Shown here in pieces: positions 1-9,796 of a stretch of 64,000 bases of DNA. How positions within the stretch are numbered: the first letter of the stretch is position 1; every line of letters starts with the position of its first letter. Below the pieces are notes generated by a model that made no database searches, had not been told where the DNA came from, and was given only the letters and a program-made list of their open reading frames with translations. The stretch is taken from positions 186,001 to 250,000 of the forward strand of contig CAKOHE010000044.1 in NCBI GenBank assembly GCA_934047225.1. Direction: 5' to 3'. The stretch is from Ypsolopha sequella. Its lineage: Eukaryota > Arthropoda > Insecta > Lepidoptera > Ypsolophidae. Position numbers and translations under genes: made by a program.

Positions 1-1
1 C

Positions 2-222
2 AGGACGCGCGGCAGCGTCAATGGTCTCCTGAACAATATTGCTAACAGGACTGATAGTTCAATCCTGAGACACTGGGTCTCAGTACATATGGACAGAGTC
101 CCAAAGTAGTTTACAGTAATATAGGTTATTTATACTAACATAGTTAATAAGTTGTTTGTAGTACTAACACCTATGGCCTAGTCCGAAATAAAAATATTTG
201 TTTGTTTGTTTGTTTGTTTAAT
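2..222 (+). pseudogene. LINE 3' end: last ~35 codons of ORF2, 3' UTR and tail
   Basis: The window opens inside an open frame of 35 codons ending at TAG 107-109. It contains SVNGLLNNIANRTDSSILRHW, a serine/histidine/tryptophan-rich tail of the sort I recall at the C-terminus of lepidopteran non-LTR retrotransposon polyproteins. About 95 bases of AT-rich 3' UTR follow, ending in an AAATATTTG stretch and five TTTG units near 200-222, which look like a LINE-type simple-repeat 3' tail. The element continues off the left edge, so its length and intactness are unknown. The exact clade is not determined. Confidence 0.5.
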
Positions 223-260
223 GATTATTTAGAATAATTTGTTTGTTTTTTAGCTTTTAA

Positions 261-425
261 AGAAAATTGAGTGTCAGTAACGACCATCCTGACAAAGAAA
301 ACATAAATGTCATACTGAGTGGACAAGATAACGTTGTGCCGTTCAGGGTCAAGGTCATTGTACTGCCAGAAGGACAAGTCAAATTTTCATATAAAATACG
401 TACTGCAAGCAGGACAACATATTGA
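261..425 (+). other. Unrecognised protein-like open segment
   Basis: A 54-codon stretch is open from just after a TAA at 258-260 to TGA at 423-425. Its composition is protein-like (for example NVILSGQDNVVPF and VKVIVLPEGQVKFSYK). There is no good start codon, and a pyrimidine run followed by AG lies at about 245-252. It could be an exon fragment or a transposon coding relic. I do not recognise the family and the length alone is not strong evidence of coding. Confidence 0.2.
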
Positions 426-657
426 ATTTATCAGGACGTTTCGCACAAAAAACCCATCCTTTCAGAAGAGCTACAAATAAATATCCAAATACGCTACAAA
501 TAAATTTAAATATCTGCCTAACTTTACCCGTTCAATGAGTCTTACTAAACAACCAATCAACCCAAATTTTGGATTTATTTACGTTTATAACATGTGTTAT
601 TATTTTACTCTAATTAATGATTCTTTCGCTAAACTCATAAACTAAACATGAAAATCA
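426..657. other. AT-rich spacer
   Basis: AT-rich sequence with no open frame, recognisable repeat or RNA gene. Confidence 0.4.
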
Positions 658-2132
658 GAGGTGCGATTGTGTAAGAAAATAGTCATGAAATCGCATTCAT
701 TTGATAGCTTAAAACTAATCATTTCACTTGTCAAACGGCCAATTCGAATTGTCTATGGTATTCATAGATGCTTTACAATTTGTATTGTTATTTTAGACAA
801 TGAGTGAATGATTTGTTAAGATTGACAGATAATTCGAATTGTCTAAGATTTTTTAGTTCATCGCTAATGTCAAATGATTGCGGCGACTTGTTGTCTATGA
901 CAATCGTTTAACGGTAAGTGTTTTTGATTATTTTGGAATAAAATTAGGTAAAACAATTTTTATTCTACCATTAAAATCAATAAATGATGTTCAATTAAAA
1001 TTGTGGTGCTTTTTAGTCAAAACCCTTGGCTTTGGCACAGAAATAAGAATTGTTTTTTATATGAACACAGTTTGGGGTTATATTTTTGTAGGAAAGATAT
1101 TATGAAAAGGTTTAGGGCAGTTCGGCCACAGATTAAAATATTTTTTCTTACTTTTTAGGGTTCCGTACCCAAAGGGTAACCAACGGGACCCTATTACTTA
1201 GACTCCGCTGTCCGTCTGTCTGTCCGTCTGTCAACAGGCTGTATCTCATGAACCGTGATAGTAAGACAGTTGAAATTTTCACAGATGATGTATTTCTGTT
1301 GCCGCTATAACAACAAATACTAAAAAACAGAATAAAATGAATATTTAAGGGGGCTCCCATACAACAGACATGTTTTTTTGCCGTTTTTATATATAATGGT
1401 ACGGAAGCCTTCGTGCGCGAGTCCGACTCGCACTTGGCCGGTTTTTGTATTTTGGTTCGGTTGCTATTTCGTCATACTAAAATAATAAATAAACATAATA
1501 TAAAATAAAACACCGACCGATTCAAAAATATTTTGCAGTTGCAGTTGACTTGACACTTGAATTAATTCGAAACTATGACGCGTTATTATAACTACAAAAC
1601 TTGGACGAAGACAAATAATACGATAAGATATAGCGCTGTCTCTTTCAGACATCACATCTAGTAAAAAAAGTAATCCCGTGTCAAGCTCTTCAACTACAGC
1701 TACTGTTGAGTAGTAGTAAACTAATACCACCACCTGGGGTCGAGCAGCTGAAACTCGGTTTTCCTTCAATTGTTGCGTTTGGTTATACGAAATGCATGGA
1801 GATAATAATGGATTCGATTTAATTCTATGTTTTAAATTATAAAAATAAATTTTTGTGGTGGATTTAAAAAATATAATCAAAAAGATCTATTATTTTTGTG
1901 TTTGACATAATTTTAAAGTAAATAAATTATCAAATTTCATTTTACGTAGGTAGTACACAATAAAACGCAATTTCATTTCGCATTTTTTAAACCATCGGTC
2001 ATTTCTAAACCTTCGGTCACTTTTCGGTCTTCATTTTATTGACAGTTTTACACTATTCGAATTTGCCCTACACGATCCTTGACAATGGTATAGATTTATC
2101 ATCTATGACCAACCTTACACAATCGCACCTCT
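658..2132. repeat. Pair of 19-bp inverted repeats, possible hAT-like element ends
   Basis: The sequence AGAGGTGCGATTGTGTAAG at 658-676 recurs inverted at about 2113-2132. Preceded by C on the left side it reads CAGAGGTG, which resembles hAT terminal inverted repeats. I could not find a matching 8-bp target duplication. No transposase frame lies between; the interior is AT-rich and includes the 1152-1446 repeat. Either a decayed non-autonomous element of ~1.5 kb or a chance pairing of two related short repeats. Confidence 0.35.
1152..1446. repeat. Interspersed repeat, 'TTAGGGTTCCGTACC' family
   Basis: Starts TTTTTAGGGTTCCGTACCC, runs through a (TCCGTCTG)n patch and ends with GAGTCCGACTCGCACTTGG. 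The same family occurs at 59949-60196, and its first ~60-120 bases recur at 14028-14095, 22449-22570 and their duplicates. From memory this is a very common lepidopteran repeat. No coding capacity; the ORFs across it are incidental. Confidence 0.7.
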
Positions 2133-2254
2133 TTACATTACTAGAATACGGACGCCTCACAGAATAAGGTTGCGGGAAGCGCGCGGGGCGACTCGCTTGC
2201 AAGTGCGCCGCGCAGCAGGAATAAGACGGCTGTAGTTTTTTTCAAATACAGACT

Positions 2255-2343
2255 GTTCACAGGTATTTTACCTCTGACAGCTGTTCTATGTCCAATACTT
2301 AAGAAACATTTTCGATCAGCCTAGAGGTAAAATAACTGTGAAC
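2255..2343. repeat. Short hairpin repeat
   Basis: A 21-base segment at 2255-2275 (GTTCACAGGTATTTTACCTCT) pairs with 2323-2343 at 20 of 21 positions, with a ~47-base loop. It probably belongs to a small fold-back element. A doubled GCGGCCGC motif follows at about 2359-2372. Confidence 0.5.
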
Positions 2344-2456
2344 GATCTGTACCTATCGCGGCCGCGGCCGCTAACTCAATGATTCCCTTAAGTGAGTCAT
2401 TAAACATGTATCCATGTTATAGAATTAAATGAGACTTGAGGATAATTCACGATTTA

Positions 2457-2662
2457 TATAAAAACGGCTCACCTCAATACGTGTTATGATTGGGAAAGCC
2501 GACCAGTTTCAGCAGATTTAGACTGCCTTCATCTGGGCAAGTGAAGACGTTCACGCGACGACGACGTTACGTCTTCACTCGCCCAAATGAAGGTAGTCTA
2601 AATCTGCTGAAACTGGTCGGCTTTCCCGATCATAACACGTATTGAGGTGAGCCGTTTTTATA
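2457..2662. repeat. 206-bp near-perfect palindrome (fold-back MITE)
   Basis: Arms 2457-2550 and 2569-2662 are 94 bases each and complementary at all but about four positions, separated by an 18-base GACG-rich loop. The outer ends read TATAAAAACGGCTC and its complement. It abuts and slightly overlaps the next fold-back element. The symmetry is strong enough that single-stranded DNA or RNA would form a long hairpin. No coding content. Confidence 0.85.
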
Positions 2663-2930
2663 CAACGTGTAACAGAAAGGTGTAACCATATTTGAAGAGC
2701 TTATTCAGTCAATGGTATAGAACAGCTTTTACTATGGAAAAAACACTGTATCTTGAAAAAAAAACTTTAACTTTTTCATAGAAAAATGCAATGCCGCTCG
2801 GCCGAAATGTATGGAAGGACAGATTTTTTTTTTGAGATTTCAGGTTTGGCTCCATAGTAAAAGTTGTTTTATACAATTGACTGAATAAGCTCTTCAAATA
2901 TGTTACACCTTTCTGTTACACATTGTATAA
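2659..2930. repeat. 272-bp fold-back MITE, GTGTAACAGAAAGG family
   Basis: Left arm 2659-2738 begins TATACAACGTGTAACAGAAA and is mirrored by the right arm at 2851-2929. The middle is AT-rich. The left half of a second member lies at 59154-59305, so this is a true dispersed family. The apparent ORFs across it are artefacts of the hairpin. Confidence 0.75.
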
Positions 2931-3007
2931 ATCATATGTCATTATTGTTACTATTCGCTTCGTTATATATGTTATCGTTATATATACATAAGGAAAAATA
3001 CAAGCTC

Positions 3008-3530
3008 ATGGTGGAAAAAGTCCAACGTAAATTTGCTCGATATCTATATAAAAAAATGTATGGGTATTATCCATACTTATTCCCATCCATTTTCGTGGTC
3101 GGAATGGTAGGGGTAGACACCCTAGAGCTGAGACGTAAGCTAGCGCTATTAGTGCACTATTATCTGCTGTTACACAACCGAGTGGACGACCCCGCTGCCC
3201 TCGCGGGCTGCGCACTGGCGGCACCGAACAGGTCACGCCTGCTCTTTGCGACGGGTGTGGTACGCACACAGCATGCTCGTTTTGCGCCCACCTTCCAAGC
3301 GTGTACCCTGCTAAATCTGCTCCTGAATAAATACCCAGAAATTGACATTTTTAATATTACTTTATCAAAATTTGTTCTTCTTGTTTGAATTTTTTTAAGC
3401 ATTTAGTTCATAAGTGTTAAAATTGTGTTAAAACCTTTGTTAATGTGTTAATAACTTAGCTTACGAGTTGGTGAAAGTCACTGTTAGTAGGCTAAGGTTC
3501 TAAATAAAAATAAATAAATAAATAAATGTT
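3008..3530 (+). pseudogene. LINE 3' end remnant (RT C-terminal region plus A-rich tail)
   Basis: From about 3008 the frame reads VEKVQRKFARYLYKKMYG, then LELRRKLALLVHYYLLLHN and RVDDPALLA-like sequence, ending at TGA near 3388. This matches the conserved region after the reverse transcriptase of Jockey/CR1-type LINEs, where an 'ESVQRRF' helix is followed by 'LExRR' and 'R.D.P..L'. A short 3' UTR ends in an (AAAT)n tail at about 3505-3528. The 5' part is missing and the fold-back MITE lies directly upstream, so the element is 5'-truncated. Confidence 0.6.
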
Positions 3531-3741
3531 TTGTAAATTATAGTAAGAGAAGAAAGGAACATTAAATACATTGGTGATCGAACATCTTGGATAGTTAAAA
3601 GGAAATGTTAAATTTATACATTCAACGAGGCTAGTACAAATAATTTGGTGATTGATAATAAATGAGATCTTGTATTTTACGACGGTTTCGTAGGGACTTT
3701 CCCCTCATTGTGAAAACACTGCCTGTCCCCTCGCCCCGCAG

Positions 3742-3818
3742 ATCCACCGCTGCGCCTGGACAGTGTTGTGCGGGCGACGATGACGCCGACGGAAGTCCGT
3801 CCGCCACATCTTGTTGCG
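3742..3818 (+). CDS. Possible host exon (GC-rich island behind a strong acceptor)
   Basis: A long pyrimidine tract ending in CCCCTCGCCCCGCAG at 3727-3741 looks like a strong 3' splice site. The GC-rich stretch behind it is open from 3744 to TGA at 3834-3836 and reads PPLRLDSVVRATMTPTEV and onward. A weak donor GTTACT follows GCG at 3819, ending on a codon boundary. The AT-rich surroundings make the island stand out. It could be an internal or terminal exon of a host gene; I do not recognise the protein, and an ORF in another frame (3662-3904) is also open. Confidence 0.25.
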
Positions 3819-3959
3819 GTTACTTTTATAAAATGATTGTCTATGCTCAGAGCAAATACAAGTTGGTTCCACTCAACAACTTTATAACGATACTGGAGCG
3901 TTAACTTACAATAACAGGGCCCATAATTTGACCTTTGAATTCTTTACCATTCAAGAGTA

Positions 3960-3962
<3 letters not shown>

Positions 3963-3996
<34 letters not shown>
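3963..3996. repeat. (GATA)n microsatellite
   Basis: About eight uninterrupted GATA units. Confidence 0.9.
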
Positions 3997-4119
3997 AATA
4001 ACATTAATTTATTTCCCAAAAACACGACACAAAGTAGAACAAAAAACAAAGAAGAACTTAAATAAAAGAAAAAAATTTAATAAAGTTAAAACACAAAAAG
4101 AAAGTTAAATTTATCCTAG

Positions 4120-4323
4120 TGGTATGAGTGTCGCGGCAAAGAGAAACAGGCTCCGACTCAGCATAATGCCGCAAACCGAAATCTGCGACGCTGTTATTCT
4201 GTCGTCACCTGCAGAGAGCCGCACGAATTCCATCGAGAGTGGACAATTATTGTTTATTTAATGTGTAAATGTGTATGTGAGTATAATAGAGACAGCGATA
4301 CGTATACCTACCTACCCAGATAA
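4120..4323 (+). other. Unrecognised open segment with two protein-like frames
   Basis: Behind an AG at 4118-4119 (TTTATCCTAG) one frame stays open for 67 codons to TAA 4321-4323, with WYECRGKEKQAPT and RRCYSVVTCREPHEFHREW. An overlapping frame from ATG 4124 gives 45 codons with RLRLSIMPQTEICDAVILSS. The base composition is balanced compared with the AT-rich flanks. This could be an exon, a conserved repeat or a transposon relic. I cannot name it. Confidence 0.2.
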
Positions 4324-4803
4324 AAAAGTTGTATGAGTTATGGAGATAGAGACACAAAGGTCATTTATTTTAGCTTTTAATGGAGGTTAGCACTGCAGTC
4401 TGGTTCTGATTATAAACTTATTGGTTTCATTCAAGATTAAGGTTGCGTTCCTAAACGCCCGGGTAAATGTAAAGTTTAACTGTCAACCGTTTAACAACCA
4501 CCCAAGTGAAAACTTACAGTACATAAACCTCAGACCAATAAACCAATAGACAAAGTCTTAGTGCCGTCAAAACGTACTACCCAAAACTTCATTTCGACTC
4601 CTAATGACTCCTGTCCAAGTCACCAAATTATAATGTACTGTTACTTTTCTTAAGTGACAACATTGGTAATCCTTTGTAATTTGGTCGCGTTATAGCTTGT
4701 GTTTATGTTAGGAAGTAAGTCGGCTGATTTTTAAACAAAATTTTATTTAAGTTGTGTTTTGCTGCGAATTATCGAATGGAAAAGGGTAGAAGATACAAGG
4801 ACA

Positions 4804-4879
4804 ATGTCCTGCTACGTGCGTGGTTGCAGATCCCATTCGGGGAGTAAAGAAAACTGAACAGCAATATCAGTTTTCACAA
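4804..4879 (+). pseudogene. THAP zinc finger, first exon remnant
   Basis: ATG 4804 opens MSCYVRGCRSHSGSKEN and then meets TGA at 4852. The M-x-C-x4-C start is the hallmark of the THAP C2CH zinc finger. The remnant runs to a good donor, CACAA|GTGAGT, at 4880. A stop or indel near 4852 shows decay. The second half of the finger lies ~300 bases downstream at 5175-5302, consistent with an intron. Confidence 0.5.
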
Positions 4880-5174
4880 GTGAGTAAAAAGTGATGTTTT
4901 CCGAGTAAATGAACCATAAAATGGAATTCCATTAAGAAAGACCGCATTTTACGACGTGTCGTTTTCATATAGTAACGTAAATATAGCTTTTAGAATAAAA
5001 GTAAATCCTAAAATCATTAAAATAATTAAATCCGTTTTGAGGTTATTAGTGAAGTCAAAACAGTTGTCGGTAATTTTACTGATTTTGTGCTAGTATGAAG
5101 TATTGATTCAGCTTATTTTACTTAAGGTTCCCCAAAAATTAAGACATTCTTAAACGATGGTTTGTTGCTATTAG

Positions 5175-5302
5175 CTGGAGTTGGAGACAGCACAAAACTA
5201 ATTGGAAAGTGCTCAAAGCACTTCAATCCAGAGTGCTTTCTGAAAAGAACTATTGCGACCACGCTTAAAAGACGATGCGGTGCCCACCTTGAATTTACCT
5301 AG
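5175..5302 (+). pseudogene. THAP zinc finger, second exon remnant
   Basis: Behind an acceptor-like TTTGTTGCTATTAG the frame reads GVGDSTKLIGKCSKHFNPEC and on to LEFT, stopping at TAG 5300-5302. CSKHFNPECF is the C-x2-H-F part of a THAP domain, completing the C2CH ligand set begun at 4804. Counting both exons, the cysteine-to-CxxH spacing (~30 residues) is a little below the family's usual 35-50, and the usual tryptophan is not seen, so sequence has been lost. Confidence 0.5.
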
Positions 5303-5579
5303 TAAAACAGAAGTTGTTTTGGTTGAATCCTTCACTACGCTCAAAATTCTAACTTAGAATCACGAGTCTTGCTCGAGATTCAAACTCGGCACTCGCAACA
5401 AAAATAAACTTTGCTCTCTTGTTGCACAAATTTTAATGCTTATTTTACTACTATCTGTTTACAAATGACCAATAAGTGTTATGTTTAATTCTAGGATTTG
5501 AGGACTGCAATGGAACCATCAAAAGCTGGCTTTGTAGTACGTAAATTGAAAAAAATCTTGCATTGAAAAAAATTTCTCC

Positions 5580-6020
5580 AAGCCCTGGAAGGACCTGCTA
5601 ACAGCATGCCTCTAATGAGTGTAAAAGACAGAGGAGGGCTGACTAAGCCATCAAAAAGCATTCAAAAAATCTACCAAACCGCAGAGAAAATCCTGAGAGT
5701 TTGAGGATGTAGTTACAAAAAAAAATAGTGTAGGAAAACCACAGCACTTCACATCTATGATAAACCAAATTTCACAAAGATTATTGGTACAGACAGACGT
5801 ACTTGACGACCTACATGACCATTCGTTGGATAACTTCGTGTTCGACACGTATTTGAAACTTAGAATACATGACGAAGGGAATTACTGCACCCATCGAAAA
5901 TATACGCTCATTTCTGTCGAAAACAATAATTTTCAAAGGTCAATAAATACGTTTATTTTTGGCTGCTTTGTAAATCTTAATGACATGCGAAAATCAAACG
6001 TACTCACTGGAGAAAATTGA
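5580..6020 (+). pseudogene. P-transposase-like C-terminal remnant
   Basis: Around 5580-5700 one frame reads LEGPANSMPLMSVKDRGGL followed by TKPSKSIQKIYQTAEKIL. This 'lkDRGGL..PS..v..i...E' pattern is one I associate with the C-terminal part of THAP-carrying P-type transposases. After stops and a frame change, 5757-6020 continues with SMINQISQRLLVQTDVLDDL and FVFDTYLKLRIHDEG, compatible with the end of the same protein. Several stops rule out function. The assignment rests on pattern memory and on the THAP exons upstream. Confidence 0.4.
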
Positions 6021-6756
6021 GAAATTAAACAACCATGAAGTTTAAAAAAACTAAGCTTCTCAATAAAACGATTCAATTATGCATTTTGTATGCGAAGGTC
6101 AAAATGTTATTTTTATTTTTGATGTTTTATATAATAATATGTAAAATAGTAATTCTAGAGTTTGCAACAAATTGTTTCTTTTATCCTCTGATTATTTTTC
6201 CGAGTTTTATTATTATTATCATTATTTCACAATTGTTTGAGAGGGATCCTTTTGAGTGTTAAGGAGGCTAGTTTTCATGGCGGCGCCTTCCTCACAAAAT
6301 ATGTATTTTAGTGGGAGTGGGACCGTGTGTGTGTGGATGTATGTATGTAAACGTGGTATTCTTAGTTTTGAAAATAAAGTTGATTATTTCATTCCATAAA
6401 TATTTGGCAGGTTTCTCAATTTCATATATTATTTTATCTACTCCCATACTACAATAAGGTAATTGCATCATCAAAATCAGTTTTATAAGTACCTATACTG
6501 TTTATCTGATAATATTACATTATAACACCGTGATTCTGCGCTGCTATTGGCCCAATTTACTATAACAACGCTAGAGAGCCAATCAACAACAGCGACGAGA
6601 AATAAGTCCCGACCTTATTTCTCAAGCCACGCCCACTTTATCCTAGTTGCTTCTAATTGCTTCTAATTACCGGTCGATGAACTCGGGGTTCATGAACGAG
6701 TGTTCTTCTCATTTTTCGTGAAATTGTTAGTAGAAAATATGATTAAAATACGAAAT
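6021..6756. other. AT-rich sequence, interior of the decayed transposon
   Basis: Nothing coding was recognised. The block near 6530-6640, with GCGCTGCTATTGGCCC and CCAATCAACAACAGCGACG, looks like a piece of a non-autonomous repeat, but I cannot place it. Confidence 0.3.
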
Positions 6757-6920
6757 TTTTGATGCTCGTAGACTAAGTATTGTGTCCAGCTGAACATAAA
6801 TAGACATTTCGACACTTGTGCAAAACTATTACGAAACTCACTTAGTTCGTTTCGTTAACAAGCACTCGTGTCCCAATGACTTAAATGATTTTACAGTTGC
6901 ACAAAATACTATGATAATCT
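6757..6920. repeat. Interspersed repeat shared with 9556-9690
   Basis: Segments such as GCTCGTAGACTAAGTATTGTG, CGTTAACAAGCACTCGTGTC and TTGCACAAAA occur in the same order here and at 9556-9690 (and its duplicate 30034-30168). The copies differ by indels and substitutions, so this is an old dispersed repeat, unclassified. Confidence 0.5.
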
Positions 6921-7195
6921 ATGTAGTTTTCTAACTGTACAACAAGGTATTATTAAGGCTTTTTTTATCCAAATCGATATCGATAAAGTCTGCAAACCGA
7001 TAGTCCGATACATGCCTAGTTGCAAGCGTTTGAAAGATAGGGCTGTAGCCGGCTTGAAATCGACGTACTGATAAAAATACTGCCATCTTGTTTTTTCATA
7101 CGGAGAGTTGTATATGTGAAAGTAGCATAGCTTTACCATCCTAGGTTTCTGCTTAATTAGATTTTGTCTATTGGTTTATTGGTCTGAGGATTTAT

Positions 7196-7645
7196 TATGG
7201 TCCCAGTGTTGCCAACTTAGGGAATTTGCACTAAAACTGGTGGTTTAGAAACCCATTTTAGCGGAGAAATATTGTTTTTAGTGGCTGGTTTTTTTTTTGT
7301 GCATTAGACTTTAGTTGGTGAAAAAAGACTCTCTAGCACTAAAACATTTAAAGTTTAATTTAAGTTACATTATCCAAAGAATTAGGTAATTAATGCTATT
7401 TCATTATTGATTTTTCCACATTCTAACGCTTATGTGGAAAATAGTACTAGGTATATAATATTAAATATATTGAAATCTTTTTTATAATATTTAAGGTTAG
7501 GTCTTGTCATAGAGTAGATTTTGTTACGTCATACATTTTTGAAATTAGAGCATACGTCAGCGCCATCTAGTTCATTTTGGTGAAACTTGATTAAGAGCTG
7601 TCATGAAAAGCCCTCATTATCGTTGTTGATCAGAGTTATTTGTTA
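7196..7645. other. AT-rich spacer
   Basis: No gene or recognisable element. A 'GCGCCATCTAG' patch at about 7561 is the only compositional feature. Confidence 0.35.
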
Positions 7646-8581
7646 TTAATCTTGATCACTGCCCAATGTTGCATAAACATATTCATTTTCATGACGGATA
7701 ATCCGGCCTATTCGAGATGCTTTGGTTAGAGCGTCATTCGACTTTGTTGTCTTGTTTCGTTCACACACAGCGTGTTGATAGAGGACCACGATACTGTCGC
7801 TTACTTGATGATTGTCAATTGGTTTGGAATCACTGTTGAAGGTGTACAACCATGAAAAAAAGTTTAAATTTGCAAAGTAGTAACATGTACGTTTACTATA
7901 AAAAACTTTTTTGCTAGGCATACAGAGGTGGGGAGATAACATCACGTGATGTTTGCTGACCAATGAGCTAAGCGTCAGACCGACAAGGTCCTCACCATTG
8001 GTTTCGGGAATATTCTGAATTTCTAGGTTGAATTGTCGGGAATTTTGATCCATAACGTCAAGGTTTCTCTCCACCTGGATCAATTCCTTTCTTAAATTCT
8101 CGTTCTCAACCCTTAGGTCATTTAACCCATTTACTTTTGCTTCCAGGGTTTCAAGACGGTTTTCCCAGTTCTCTAGGCGTTCAGATAACTTTTGCATGTC
8201 TTTCTGTACTGGTTTTAAAATTTCACTCAAATGATGCTTCCATTCCTCCCTGAAGGAACAAAGCTTTTCCTCGAAGAAGTCGATGAAAGCTTGCGTGTCT
8301 AAATTTACCATAGATGTCGGCATATTAGGGTGTTCAGAGTCCTTTAGTTTTTTTGTGGTGTTTGTAGGCTGTTTAGCTATCGAAGGACTAGTTTTCTTGT
8401 ATTTACATACCTGGCATTTCCATTTCAGTTTGTTCATGGGCAAAATTTTATTAAATTCTGCTTCGGTTAATCCTGCACAAGATAAATGAAAATTGCGATG
8501 ACATCCATTGCATTTAATATGGTTCTTGGGCGTTGTCGGTGAGGAACAGTTGAAGCAATTGTTTTCGCTCATTGTACACAA
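7646..8581 (-). CDS. PHD-finger / coiled-coil protein, LINE ORF1-like
   Basis: A 311-codon frame opens with CFNCSS, then CNGCHRNFHLSC and WKCQVCK: a Cys4-His-Cys3 PHD-type finger at residues ~9-60. A coiled coil follows (~100-190, rich in leucine and glutamate: LSERLENWENRLETLEAK), then FNLEIQNIPETNGEDL at ~205-220. This order (PHD, coiled coil, then a region like the baculovirus FP protein) is typical of ORF1 proteins of some insect Jockey/CR1-type LINEs. The expected FP domain is not continuous: after 'SLVSKHH' the sequence turns atypical until ASRIGRIIRHENEYVYATLG, so an internal deletion is likely. No endonuclease/RT ORF follows on the minus strand. Either an orphan, damaged LINE ORF1 or a captured single-exon gene. 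Confidence 0.55.
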   Translation of the reverse strand: MCTMSENNCFNCSSPTTPKNHIKCNGCHRNFHLSCAGLTEAEFNKILPMNKLKWKCQVCKYKKTSPSIAKQPTNTTKKLKDSEHPNMPTSMVNLDTQAFIDFFEEKLCSFREEWKHHLSEILKPVQKDMQKLSERLENWENRLETLEAKVNGLNDLRVENENLRKELIQVERNLDVMDQNSRQFNLEIQNIPETNGEDLVGLTLSSLVSKHHVMLSPHLCMPSKKVFYSKRTCYYFANLNFFSWLYTFNSDSKPIDNHQVSDSIVVLYQHAVCERNKTTKSNDALTKASRIGRIIRHENEYVYATLGSDQD

Positions 8582-8701
8582 ACATTCCTTTAAGTTAAAT
8601 AAAGTAAACCCTAGTGCCCTCTCTCGGACTTTCCACGCAACACCACCAACTCCTGCGCAACACTGCTTTGCAGACGGGTCGTATAGTCAGCTTTGCATGT
8701 A

Positions 8702-8939
8702 AACGATGTAGTACAAAGATTTGCCGGTAGATGGCGTACAGTTAGAATAAATGAAAAATTTCAGGTTTCAGTCCGTTTCATGTAGGGAGCAGCACTTGGC
8801 GTATTTTCACTAGAACATTTATCACTACATATAATTTATTGGACATAATATGTTATCCGCTCGGCCGCCGAATGTTCCACCGACGCCGAGCGCGATCGAT
8901 AGAATTAGTTTTGGATGTGCGTCGCGCGTTACCTGATCA
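8702..8939. other. Spacer
   Basis: GC-richer than its surroundings near 8860-8930 (GGCCGCCGAATG, CGACGCCGAGCGCGATCGAT), but no supported gene. Confidence 0.3.
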
Positions 8940-9269
8940 CAAGTGGTTTTTAGGTCGAGTCACGATTCACGTAATTCATCTCATTCAAAGATTTTCCTAG
9001 TTAAATTTCTTTCAGCCCCAACGGTTATCACGTCGGCGACAAATGTGGCCAGTCCACTGCCACTTCAACTTACTGATTCGGCAGGCTATATCGGTCACCT
9101 TCGATCTCTGACGGATATCTTCGTTTCTGATTTAATCCATCAGAGATATCCCAAGCATAGCCCGCTCCACAGCTCGTTGAGCGACCTTAAATCGGCGGAT
9201 CAAGCCTTTGGTAAGAGAGCACGTCTCAGCGCCGTACGTCATCACTGTTGTCACGTTACTAAAACGTAA
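8940..9269 (-). pseudogene. RTE-clade LINE remnant (C-terminal region)
   Basis: On the minus strand the frame reads VMTYGAETCSLTKGLIRRFK, then QRAVERAMLGISLMD, a stop, IRNEDIRQRSKVTDIA and KLKWQWTGHI. This is the well-known post-RT segment of RTE-type LINEs ('YGaEtW..t', 'ERaMLGvsl.DrirNe.IR..t.v.Di......KW.WaGHi.R'). The fragment starts abruptly and carries an in-frame stop, so it is dead. It ends about 10 bases before the left boundary of the 20.5-kb duplication. Confidence 0.75.
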
Positions 9270-9280
9270 TTATATTTATA

Positions 9281-9796
9281 AAACTACCTCTACATAGACT
9301 GGTGCGTGACGTACGTCAAACGTACGGTAGTACCGATAACGTACCCTTTAATATATTCGTGTGTACGGAAAGGGACAAACGGCTCGTTTTTCGTGTCGAT
9401 GTGTAACTTACACCTATCTCTTCCATTCGTTCAAATTATACTCGAGTGAAAGAGATAGATATAAGTTACAACAAGAGTCGTGGATCTCGCGCCTTCTCTT
9501 TCTCATATTTCTTTAAATTGTATAATTATTATAAATAATGTTACGCGAAGACGATATTCTTAACGATCGTAGATAAAGTATTGTATGCAACTGCACATAA
9601 TTACACATTGGAACGTTTCGTTCGTTTTGTAAACAAGCACTCGTGTCACAATGTCTCACATTATGTCACATTTGCACAAAACTCTATTATTTGATGGATA
9701 TTAGCAATATATATATATATATTTTTGATTTCCGATTTTTGCCAGCTATTTTAGTTATTTACAAAAATAAAAACATACTTTTTCTCTTTCGCAAAT
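9281..9796. other. Non-coding start of the duplicated unit
   Basis: Contains a loose hairpin at ~9402-9470 (TTACACCTATCTCTT against AAGAGATAGATATAAGTT), a second member of the 6757-6920 repeat family at 9556-9690, and an (AT)n patch near 9708. No gene. Confidence 0.4.

Larger units (their letters stand above)
4523..7195 (+). mobile_element. Decayed THAP/P-type DNA transposon bounded by inverted repeats
   Basis: The segment 4523-4560 (ATAAACCTCAGACCAATAAA and following bases) recurs inverted at about 7158-7195 with only a few mismatches over ~35 bases. Between these ends lie a two-exon THAP zinc-finger remnant (4804-5302) and a P-transposase-like C-terminal remnant (5580-6020), both on the plus strand. 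The P-element superfamily is the DNA-transposon group that uses a THAP DNA-binding domain, so content and boundaries support each other. No clear 8-bp target duplication was found, and the interior has many stops, so this is a fossil. Confidence 0.5.

Noticed and set aside
2359..2372. Doubled NotI site GCGGCCGCGGCCGC, possible vector or adaptor
   Set aside because: The flanks are ordinary AT-rich genomic sequence on both sides and no other vector sequence is present.
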